Shown: piece after piece, positions 22,414-32,339 of the stretch
How positions within the stretch are numbered: the stretch's first letter is position 1
Layout: each line of letters opens with the position of its first letter
From: Diospyros lotus
Lineage: Eukaryota; Streptophyta; Magnoliopsida; Ericales; Ebenaceae
Direction of reading: 5' to 3'
Assembly (NCBI RefSeq): GCF_014633365.1
Contig: NC_068339.1
Location: 29,149,316 to 29,213,315, forward strand
Length of the DNA stretch: 64,000 bases
Made by a program: the position numbers and the translations under genes
Notes under the pieces: model-generated
Told to the model about the DNA's origin: nothing
The model's database searches: none
The model's input: only the letters and a program-made list of their open reading frames with translations

Positions 22414-22690
22414 AGTGTTATTCATGATCTAGATATATTGTTAAGCTTTTGGGGCAACATCATTAACTCTTAGTTGACCCCTTATCCAACTTTACATAGC
22501 CGGGGCGGCACAAAACTTAAGGGGAAAGCATCTAATCCTTATAGGACTCGAATTCAAGAACTGACTCACGGGCGGTTACTGTCTACTACTCTGGTACTAC
22601 ACAATAATACCTAATAAGTGATTTCCAAGCAACTTTAACATAATATATGCATACGTTTGGATTTTGATCTTAATTATGGATTATGCTTAC
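22414..22690. other. Rest of pseudogene intron 1; possible SINE trace
   Basis: Non-coding. On the minus strand ATTCGAGTCC (near 22548) resembles a pol III B box, but no good A box precedes it at the normal distance. The donor GTAAGC of pseudogene exon 1 is at 22690. Confidence 0.3.
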
Positions 22691-23255
22691 CGAAGTGCTC
22701 TCTGAGAATGCACATGTGAAGAATGGTGGTTTTATCATCCATCCCTTACATAAAAGGCTCTACGCCTCTCCTCCAGTAGCTTTTCATCTTCCTCTCCTTC
22801 ACTGATCTCACTCTCAAGAGAGTTTATTCACTTGACCCTCAAGAAAATGGAATATCTTCATCTTCCCAGATCGGGCTGCGCGGAAGATAGCGGTCTCTCC
22901 ACGCTTGTTGCGCGTCACCAGCAACTCCGGGGCAAGGCGGAGCATTTCCTCAGCAGCGGCGATTGCTTGGTTGGTGGTGGCTGCCTCGTGGAACATTGTG
23001 TTTCTGATGTGGTTTCGTGTCTCCATTTGGCGGCCCCTGTGAGTTTCCGGCAACTCCCTGAGTAAACTGAGGACTAAGCCTGCATGAATAGGTGGCCATG
23101 TGTATAACGGTGTCATTGTATATAGCCACTGGATAGAGTGGGCCTTCCGGAACTTTTCTGCAGAGTTCTATCGCCTTCACTTCTTCTCCATTCTCTATAG
23201 CTTCATATAATTCTCTATCAAAACGAAGCTTCCCAGCTTCACCAGAAAAGACCAT
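22691..23255 (-). pseudogene. Ankyrin/PGG pseudogene, exon 1
   Basis: Minus strand from ATG 23255. MVFSGEAGKLRFDRELYEAI matches MALSGEDGYLSFQSNLYEAL of the intact gene. KVPEGPLYPVAIYNDTVIHM follows, then a frameshift (about 23090, net loss of about five bases) into GLVLSLLRELPE and RGETAIFRAARSGKMKIFHF, a stop, and a further shift before DDKTTILHMCILREHF. The donor TTCG|GTAAGC is conserved. Exon length is 565 bp against 559 in the intact copy. With exons 2 and 3 at 16.0-16.7 kb it forms one broken gene whose intron 1 has grown from about 0.1 to about 6 kb. Confidence 0.85.
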
Positions 23256-23879
23256 GGTAAGTAGAGTTAGCTCTGACTTGCTCCCATATGCTTTTTGAGG
23301 GATAGTTTCTGTGGTGCTATTTATAGGCGGCGACGTGCACTCAACTGAAGGGTCTTTGAACCAAAGCAGTGAGATAAGAACCCAGTTCTGTTCTTGCTGT
23401 TTGGTATTGTTCTCAAAATTCGACTTTTCAGTTTGGAAAGTGACACCGTAATGAGAATTTTTACTGGGAAAAAGAAATGTCATGTTCCATTAAAAATATT
23501 CATTATAAAACAATATATCCTTTTACGTATTATATATATATATATGTTGTTTTTCAAATATAATAATAAAATTTATTTTTTTATAGTTTGTCGTCAAACT
23601 GTTAGGTCCCGTTATCTTTTGTGTTTCAATTTTTAGTTTTTATTTTTGAATTCATTTTTAATTTTGTATTTTGATTGTATTTCAAAAATTTTAAAAACGT
23701 GTTGTCTTTATTATTCTGAAAAACTGTTTCTTAAAATAGAAAATTGAAAAATACATTTACTTTAGAATTAAAATATATATTATAATATTTTATTTAATAA
23801 ATTTAATTATTAAATAATAAAATTATTTTTTAATGAAATTTTGCTATTAAAATAAAATAGTAAATTTAATTAATATGAC
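23256..23879. other. AT-rich spacer upstream of ankyrin pseudogene
   Basis: Includes the presumed 5' flank of the ankyrin pseudogene (minus strand) and a (TA)n run near 23531. No gene seen. Confidence 0.45.
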
Positions 23880-24055
23880 CAGCAAATGATTGCTACTATT
23901 CGACGACACTTGAACTTTCGCCCTCATGTCCCCTATCATCCTCAATACCTCTTTCATTCCCGATTGGTTCTCCGATGACACGGATGCGTAGGCCATAGCT
24001 ATGTTCAGCGGGGCTCCCGCTTCTCCTCAGAAGCATCATTGTTAGATGTGGGCTC
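23880..24055 (-). pseudogene. Receptor-like kinase pseudogene, C-terminal part
   Basis: Minus strand, immediately next to the solo LTR. SNNDASEEK, then a one-base deletion, then LNIAMAYASVSSENQSGMKE and VLRMIGDMRAKVQVSSNSS. This is the kinase C-terminal lobe and tail of LRR receptor-like kinases (usual pattern NIAMACV..PENRPAM). It continues the fragment at 39781-39970 on the other side of the 15.7-kb insertion. Confidence 0.75.
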
Positions 24056-24242
24056 TGTTGAGTAAACTTACTCATATTAATTAAGTTTTAATGATTAATA
24101 AAAAAAATTAATACACAAATTATAGTATTTTTGGTAATTAACAAAAAGAGTATTTTTATTAAATATATTAATTATAGTATTAAATTATTTTTGATTAATT
24201 TATAAAATATTTTTTCATAACATACGTATTACCAAAAATATT

Positions 24243-24833
24243 TATTATGCATGTTTCCTACACTACTTATGGGCTAGACTTGACCCAGCGGGCTAGCCCA
24301 ATCGCCTCAAGCCCAGTAGGCCAAGCTAAGCTTATCAAAGCAAGCTCACATGTCACTGAGATTCAAGCTCAGATCGCAGAACCAAGTGAGCTTCCCGCAA
24401 GCTCCCAGCAAGGCTTCCAGCGAGCTCACAACGATATAGTCAATGAGCTCCCAACAATACTTTTAGCTTGCTGACCTAACCATACAGCTCGCTGGTCAAA
24501 CTTTTCAGATCGCATAGCGACAAGATTGTTGAATAAACGAAGGCAGAGACTCACTTACTTTTATGGGGCAAATCGAATCCCTCGTAATACGAAGCCCTAC
24601 TCCCGATTTTATGGAAATGATAAAGACATCTTGTCCCTCATAATATCATCTCTACACTTTTGTATTTTATACAATTGTAAATACCCCTCACTATAAATAG
24701 GGGTCAATAACACCATTGTAAAAGGAGAATACTCTCTTGTCTTTACTTCTACTTAGTTTTTCCTCCTTCCATTTCGGCTTATTTTCTCATTGCGGGCTTA
24801 CAAATCACAGTCGGTTGAATCTGAACGTCGACA
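24243..24833 (+). repeat. Left LTR of Tat Gypsy, 591 bp
   Basis: Starts TATTATGCAT (expected TGTTATGCAT as in the right LTR) and ends GTCGACA. It has a TATA box CTATAAATAG at 24691. About 84 bp present in the right LTR (after ...GGATAATAC) are missing here, apparently a deletion. Confidence 0.9.
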
Positions 24834-24872
24834 TTTTGGCGCTAGAGGAAGGGGCCGCTTTGATCGCTAGCC

Positions 24873-26432
24873 ATGGTAAGAAGAAGGAATGCACAAAGCT
24901 CTAATGCGGTGGTCGATTTGCTAGAAAACCACCGCAATCAACCGCTGAATGTTCTATCAGCCGGAGGACCTGTTGTTTTTGCAGTGGCTGTCCCTATTCC
25001 ACTGCCGGTTGGAGTCACCATCGCCATGTCCCTACGAGCTCCTATTTAACCTGTCACTCTAACCGTCGGAATGGAGACGATCCAGGCTTGACAGCAACGC
25101 CAGGAAGCATTAGAGAATACAATATGCAGCTCACTGATGCTATCAGGGTCCTCGCCCAAATTCAGGCGCAGGCTTATTCAGAGACCATTAGAAATCCCTT
25201 CAACTCATAGAATTCGCCATCAAGGGAAAGAGAGGCCCCTACCTGGTGAGGAGGATATTGGAGATAATTATCCGCCTCCAAATCATCAATCCCCAGAACA
25301 GGAGATAAGCAAACGATCGCAGGTCCAATGATTTGCGGACCCGAATTTAACTATTGTGGAGTTGTGTTAAAGAGTCTGGCAATTGGAGACACAACAAAGG
25401 GTTCGTGGCCAAAATAATGGTTGTGGGGACATAACACCATTCACTAGAGAAGTTGAGCTCAAATATCTCCCTCGTAGATTCAAAGTCCTGAGTATGCAGC
25501 AGTACAACAGGGACAGTGACCCCTATGACCACCTAGACGCATTCAATGTCCAAATGGATTTGCAGACAACCAATTCATTGGTCAAATCTCATGTCTTCCT
25601 AGCAACCTTGGGTGATATTCCTCAAGCTTGGTTCAGGGGCTTATTGACTCACAGCATCAGCAGTTGGGAGCAGTGCCAACAAAGATTTCTCAATCAATAC
25701 AGGGTGCTAAGAAGGTAGCTCGCCCCTTCTTATCACATCGCCACAGTGTTCCAGAGGATAAATGAGTCTTTAAAAGACTAAATCGCCAGCTTCAGGTGCA
25801 AGGTGAGCAACATCGAAGATCCATCCGATGAAAGCGTTCTGACTGCGATCTCTATAGGCCTTCGCAAAGATGGGAAGTTCTATGAGAGCATCTATAAAAC
25901 CCATGTTAAAGACTTGGGGGAATTCTATGAATGAGCTACCGAGGAGATTCCATGGGAAAAGGCTTTTGGGTCGAAGAAGCCCACCAGACTGAAAGAATAA
26001 GCTAGCTAGGGCTCCAACCAAAATAAGAAAAAAATAACCGAGACAATGGAAGGGAAACTCAAGGAGAACACTCGAGTAACCAAATCTCCAAGCAAGCTCG
26101 CAAGGTGGAGATGAAAGAGCGACCTCCGAGATCAGGTCGCTTTGATAGTTATTGTGTCATGTCTGATCCCCTAGAGATGATCTTAGCCTTGGAGAGAAAC
26201 ATAGAGGAGTTTGGGAAGCCCAACCTAATAAAAAAACCCCAACAAATTTATAAATTAGAAAAAATTATGTGCGTATCACAACGAGGTGGGTCATAACACT
26301 TCTGCATGCTGAACTTTGAGGGATGCCATCGAGGACCTCATTAAAAGAGGTCAGCTGAGGGACTATGTGGTGCGACTGACCAATTTGCCAACCCAACAAC
26401 TTGTTGAGTTCTAATCTAGTCAAGATGAGGAG
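24873..26432 (+). pseudogene. Tat Gypsy gag (broken)
   Basis: The ATG at 24873 starts VRRRNAQSSNAVVDLLENH; several stops and shifts follow. The Retrotrans_gag core is clear at 25440-25718: FKVLSMQQYNRDSDPYDHLD, FLATLGDIPQAWFRGLL and SWEQCQQRFLNQYRV, continuing past a TAG into FQRINESLKD and VLTAISIGLRKDGKFYESI. Near 26280-26390 a HNEVGHNTSAC zinc-knuckle-like stretch leads into LRDAIEDLIKRGQLRDYVV. Gag would form the virus-like particle. The frame is cut at 26432 by a 640-bp solo LTR. Confidence 0.8.
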
Positions 26433-27072
26433 TGAATTGACACCTTTTAAAAATTCTAATGCAAAACTTATGCACGTATATATATGAGAAAATAAATTTA
26501 ATACAAACCAAAAAATTCTTCCATATTTAACTGAGTAGTGGAGCTTCTAGAAACCTTTAAATTTACTCTATGATTCTCTTACCATATCTAGACCAATGAG
26601 ATGGTGTAGCCTTGATGAGTGTGCTCCATGTGGCTGCCATGTCATCAAAATGCCACATTAACAATGCCATGTCTCCAAGTTACATATATGGCAACTCCAT
26701 ATAGTGGACTACTCCAATCTCCTCAAAAACTTCCATATAGATCTTTTGAACTTTCCATATATGAACAAATATTCCATATATATATATATATATATATCTT
26801 CTAGACTTTCCATTCCAAGAAGAACTTTCCATACATAGCTCAAATACTCAAATTTCTAGAAAGCTTTTTAAAAATTTGTTTCCATATATAATGAAATCTC
26901 TATATAAATATAAGAAGTTTCCATATATAACCTGTGTCATGAAATCACTAGAGAACAGCTTTGTAAGCCTTATGAAGGTTTCATGCTTTGTTAGTACATA
27001 AAATATAAATGTACATTCACATTCACACATGCCAATCAATCATCAAAATCTACACTCAACACAACTAGCACA
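26433..27072 (+). mobile_element. 640-bp solo LTR nested in gag-pro
   Basis: The insert starts TGAATTGACACC and ends CTAGCACA, flanked by (A)GGAG on both sides (26428-26432; 27072/3-27076). If the insert and one copy of the duplication are taken out, the gag-pro frame reads on without a shift, which confirms the limits. A TATA box TATATAAATA at 26901 fits an LTR. Rich in TTCCATATATA motifs. No coding region. Family unknown. Confidence 0.7.
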
Positions 27073-27705
27073 GGAGTCGCCTCCCCCCGATGATGAATGC
27101 TCACCAGTAGTTCGAATAATCTACAAAATTCATGGTGGACCTCATCTCACTAGGACTTCCAACAGGTCCCATGACAGGTGCATGCATGTGTGAGGCCAAC
27201 CATGTCTTGTTAACAAGGTCAAATGAGTAGGTCGCACCCGCGAAGCAAGCTAGGGGATGGTAGAGAAGATTATTTCTCAGAAAAAGAAGCCAAAAATGTC
27301 CATTGGCCACACAATGACGCCCTCGTTATACAGGCCTGGATCGACAATGCCGAAGTGCAGAGGATAATGGTAAACACAGGCAGCTTGGTGAATGTAATGT
27401 ACAGAGCTTGCTTTGATCAAATGGGACTAGGGCTGGAGCAGTTGAGCTCATCCCCGGAGCTACTCTATGGGTTCACAGGTGATGTGGTGGTCCCTATTGG
27501 GAATATTAGTCTCCTTTTTACTATTAAAGATGTAGATCGTCAGGCCACCACGTTGGCAGAATTTCTTATTGTAGACTGTCCTTCAGCATACAACGTCATG
27601 CTCGGGAGGCAGGCAATGAACGACCTAGATCTAGTCACCTCAACCAAGTCACTGATAGTTAAGTTCCCAACCCCTAATGGAGTAGGGTGTGTACGAGGTG
27701 AATAA
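27073..27705 (+). pseudogene. Tat Gypsy protease, catalytic Asp replaced
   Basis: After the nested LTR the frame resumes near SPPPDDECSPVVRIIYKIHG. The retropepsin core follows at about 27330-27600: AWIDNAEVQRIMVNTGSLVN, where the family has D-T-G-S; here the Asp codon (27373-27375) is AAC, a G-to-A change giving Asn. The second half ATTLAEFLIVDCPSAYNVML then GRQAMNDL is the usual ILGR flap region. With Asn in the active site the enzyme cannot cleave. Ends at TAA 27703. Confidence 0.8.
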
Positions 27706-27837
27706 CACCTTCCAAGGTGTTGCTATGAAGATGCCCTAAAAATGGGGGTTAAAGGGAAGAAAGTGAAAATCATTGCAAGAAGTGACCCATGACCTACCAG
27801 CTCAAAGGGTGTTAGCCATGATCTGGACCTCCATAAA

Positions 27838-29640
27838 ATGAACTGTGATAGGACCACATGCCTAGTGGAAGAGCTCGAGGATATCCCAATTAGTGAGACA
27901 GATGAGGAAAGATGCCTCAAGTTAGGGAGGAATCTGGCCCCCGAGGTAAAGTCCCAACTTACTAATTTTCTTAAAGCTAATCTCGATATCTTTGCATGGA
28001 ATCATGAGGATATGGTAGGAATAGCCCCAGAGGTTATGTCACACAGGCTTAACGTAGATCCCGGCTATAAGCTAGTGCATCAGAAGAGGAGGCCAATGAC
28101 TATTGAGCGTTATGCCACTTTTAAAGAAGAAGTGGATAACCTCTTGGCAAACGAGTTCATTAGAGAGGCCTACTACCAAGTCTAGGTAGCTAACCCAGTC
28201 TTGGAAAAGAAGAAAAATGGGAAGTGGATGACTTGTGTCGACTTCACGGACCTAAACAAGGCTTACCCAAAGGACAACTTTCCTCTCCCAAGAATTGACT
28301 AGCTCATGACTGCTGGTCACCAGCTCCTTAACTTTATGGATGCTTACTCGAGCTACAACTAAATCCCCATGAACCCCGGTGACGAGAAGCACACCTTGTT
28401 TATTACTGACCGGGGGCTGTATTGCTACAAAGTGATGCCCTTTGGGATGAAGAATGCCGGGGCAACCTATCAGAGGCTGGTAAACATGATGTTTGAGGCG
28501 TTGATTAGCAAGACCATGGAGGTCTGTGTTGACGACATGTTAGTAAAGTCAGAACAAGTGACCAATCACGTTTCTAATTTGGGGGAGATGTTCAAGATCC
28601 TCAGAAGCTATCAAATGAAGCTCAATCCCCTTAAGTGTGCCTTTGGGGTAGCCTCTAAAACATTTCTAGGATTTATGGTAAATAATAGAGGCATTGAAGC
28701 CAATCCAGAGAAAATAAAGGCCTTGCTCGATATGAGGTCGCCAGTCCGAAAAAAAGATATGCAAAGCCTCAACAGCTAGGTTGCAACCCTAAGCCGATTC
28801 ATTTCTAAAGCAACTGATAAATGTGCCCCATTCTTTGAGCTGTTGAAAAAGGCACGAGATTTCTAGTGGATAGAAGAATGTGAGTCCACTTTCCAATAGC
28901 TGAAGGAATATATGGGACGAGCTCCGCTCCTTGCTAAGCCTAAAGATAGAGAAAAGCTAATTATATACTTGGGAGTATCCTATTACGCTCTCAGTGCAGC
29001 CCTCGTTCGAGGGGATAAAGGGGTGCAGCACCCCATGTATTATGTTAGCAAGAGCCTGGTCGATATGGAGACAAGGTACACACCAATGGAAAAGCTGGCA
29101 TGTTGCCTGGTAATGGCATCAAGGAAGCTATGACCTTATTTTCAGGCTCATCGGATTGAAGTCCTGACCAAGTATCCACTGAGGCAAATCTTGCAAAAGC
29201 CAGACACCTCAGGTCTTTTACTAAAGTAGGCCATCAAGCTTGCCCAATTCGATATAGAGTACAAACCGAGGATAACGATAAAGGGGCAAACATTGATGAA
29301 CTTCATTGCTGAATTCACTAAACCAACTGAAGAGGAACAAGAAAGCTCAAAAGGATCCTCCTGGGAGCTATATATGGATGGATCATCAAGTGAATAGGGA
29401 GCAGGAGTTAGAGTGATGTTAATAAGCCCTGAGGGCCATAGAATCCTCTATGCTCTGAGATTTGGCTTCCTAGCTACCAATAATGAAGCTGATTATGAGG
29501 CACTATTAGCAGGACTTCGCTTGGCAAAGGAAGTGCGAGCTTAGGCCCTGGTAATTTTTAATAATTTTCAACTTGTTGCTAACTAGGTACAGGGAAAATA
29601 TCAAGCCAGGGGCACAAAAATGGCAGCATACTTGTAGAAA
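27838..29640 (+). pseudogene. Tat Gypsy reverse transcriptase and two RNase H domains
   Basis: A single reading frame runs for 1.8 kb without any indel but with 12 stops, ten of them TAG. RT: KLVHQKRRPMTIERYATFKE, NPVLEKKKNGKWMTCVDFTD, LYCYKVMPFGMKNAGATYQR and the catalytic VDDMLVKS (about 28531). Gypsy RNase H: KDREKLIIYLGVSYYALSAA and VDMETRYTPMEKLA. A second, archaeal-type RNase H follows (about 29365-29650): WELYMDGSSS, GAGVRVMLISPEGHRILYAL and NNEADYEALLAGLRLAKEV. The double RNase H marks the Tat clade of plant Gypsy elements. Confidence 0.9.
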
Positions 29641-29699
29641 GTACACGAGCTCCTAGCAGCTTTTGAAAAGTATGAGATAAACCAAATTCCCCAATCACA

Positions 29700-31070
29700 A
29701 AACTCTCATGCTATGCACTTGCTAGCCTAGCGACTGCCCGAGATGCGAAAATTTTGGAGGCCATACCAATATAGCTCTTAGCTGCCTTGAGTACAGATCA
29801 ACAAAATGAAATGCTGATAATTGAGGTGCCACAAAACTCTTGGATGAATCCCATACTGGATTATCTGCAAAATGGGAAACTGTCGAAAGATAAGTTGGAG
29901 GCAACCGACCTCGAGCAGCTCGGTATTGTATCTATGATAATAGACTATACAAGAGAGGGTTTTTAGCCCTGCTTTTAAGATGCATCGATAGCATTGATTT
30001 TCAAGTCATGCTTAAAGAAATCTATTCCGATCATTCCAGTAATCATGTTGGAGCACTTTCATTGGCACAAAAAGCACTTCGGCAAGGGTTTTACTGGCCT
30101 ACGATAAAGCAATATGCCATGGAGCTAGTCAAGAAATGTGACAAGTACCAAAGATTTTCTAAAGTCCCGTGAGCTCTACCAGCCTACCTGTAGCAGATAA
30201 GTAGCCCATGGCCTTTTGCTATCTGGGGAATGGATCTGATTGGGCCATTTCCAATAGCTCGTGGAGGATGCAAATATGCCATAGTGGCTATTGATTACTT
30301 CACCAAATGGGTAGAATCCAAAAAGCTTGCGCATATCACCAACTCAAAGGTACACATATTTAAATGGGATAATATTATTTGTAGGTTTGGAGTTCCACAA
30401 CAAATAGTCACGGACAATGAAACCCATTCACCAGCAAACAATTTATCCAATTCTGCAAATCATTGGGGATCCAAAATAGTTTCATAGCCGTGGACCACCC
30501 CCAAGCCAATGGACAAGTCGAGGCTATCAACAAAATAATAAAGTAGATCTTGAAAACTAAGCTTGAGGCTAGAAAGGGGGCTTAGGCAAATGAACTACAA
30601 ATAGTGCTCTGGGCCTATCAAAAAAAAAAACTCGGAGTAGCACAGGGGAGACCCCATTCTCAATGGTGTATGGATCTAAAACTATAATCCCAGCAGAGAA
30701 CAAGGTGACCAGCCACCAGAAGGCTAACTTCAATCCAAATGACAATGACGAGCTACTAGCAGCAAGCCTAGACCTACTTGAGGAAGCGAGAGATACAACT
30801 CGCATGAGGGTCACCATCTATCAACAAAGGATGGCACGGTACTACAGTAAAAAGGTCTGGGTTTGACTCTACAACGTCGAAGACCTAATATTGCACCTAA
30901 TATTTCTTAGAGCTCACATGGCGAGTGATGGCATGCTAGGCCCTAACTGGAAATAACCCTTTGTAATCAAAGAAAACCCAGGAAATGAAGCATATCACTT
31001 GGCAAATATGGATGGAGCAATTCTCCCGTGAGCTTGGAATATGAAGCACCTTCGTCCTTACTACGAATGA
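29700..31070 (+). pseudogene. Tat Gypsy integrase (broken)
   Basis: A frameshift near 29715 separates this from the RNase H. A linker with ATARDAKILEAIPI and SWMNPILDYLQNGKLSKDKL leads to the zinc-binding domain (SDHSSNHVGALSLAQKALRQ, GFYWPTIKQYAMELVKKCDK). The core has GMDLIGPFPIARGGCKYAIV (first Asp), QQIVTDNETH (second Asp) and DHPQANGQVEAINKII (Glu). The C-terminus ends near HLRPYYE at about 31069. Many TAG/TGA stops and shifts are present. Integrase would insert the cDNA; this copy cannot. Confidence 0.87.
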
Positions 31071-32339
31071 AGCACCTTCGAATTTTCATGATTGTGATTG
31101 GAATTTATGAATTATGCTTTATTTTTATTCGATTGAATATCTCTAAAATGAGGGGTTGAGAAACCATGGTTTGTGAGCTAGGGCTCATTCAACTTAGCCA
31201 TCGTGCTATGGTTTGCGACTTAACTGAGCATTCATCTTGGTCCCCCCTCAAGTCATGGTTTGCGAGCTGAGACCCATTCATATTGACTTAATGTCATGGT
31301 TTAGCACTTACAGAGAAACCACTTTCATTATTTAAGCTAAAGGTTCATTAACTGGGGTCCTTTCATCCTGACTCAAGTCATGGTCTGTGATCAACCTGGA
31401 TGTTCCTTATTAGCTCATTAAACTTGTAATAAGCCATGGTATGCTAGCTGGAACCAACCCATGATCCACCTGGGTATATATCTTGGCAACGCAAGTCGAA
31501 GGTTCACTGGCTGGGGTCCTTTCATCTTGACTCAAGTCATGGTCTATGACCTACCTAGGTGTCCCTTCTTAATTAATCAAACTTGTGAAAAATCATGGTA
31601 TGTTAGCTAGGATCAGCCTACGATCCACCTAGACATATAGCTTGACAATTCAAATCAGCCATGGTATGTCAGCTGTGATCGCAAGATGATCTACCTGAAC
31701 ATATATCTTGGCAAGGTATCATTATGATCTATCTGTTATATTGTGAAGGACATGTTAGTTGAGGTTTGCCTTAAATATAGTTATTTACAACCTACTGGAC
31801 ACACATCTTGATTGTTCATCGATCATGAGTTGTTCAGCTGCGGTATATTAGCTGAAGATTGCAACACAATCTACCTGAACATACATCTCGAGAAGGTTAT
31901 CAATATGATCCTGTCAAAGCATGTTATCTAAGGGTTGTCTCAATTTTCCTAAGTATGGTTGAACGCACCTTACTGGACACACATTAATTGATAGTTATTA
32001 CGTCTATTATAGATAAACTATTTTAAGGCTATTAAGCCATAAGCTGAGAATTCTCTGAGTCTATCTGGACTTAATATTTATTCTCAAGTTATATTCTTGA
32101 AGAGTTCTTTCAAGTTATACTTTCGAGCTTATCCTAATATACAAAAGATTTTTGGAGCTCATTTCAAGTTAAATCATAAAGATCGATTCAGGTTGTATCG
32201 TGGAAGTTGTCTTAAGTTATCTTATTTAAACTTCAAGTTTGCTTGGCTTAAGTTCACGACAAATTTAAAGCAAGATACATGAATTCAAAAAATACTCTAT
32301 TTCATTGAATGAATACTTGTATTACAAAGCAAGTAAAAA
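31071..32339 (+). repeat. Tat 3' non-coding region with diverged repeats
   Basis: From about 31160 to 31960 a ~70-100-bp unit recurs in degenerate form, built around CATGGTNTGNNAGCTNGG, GATCCACCTGGRCATA and TATCTTGGCAA. The 3' non-coding region of Tat elements is known to be variable and a source of tandem repeats. No protein-coding signal on the plus strand. Confidence 0.65.
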
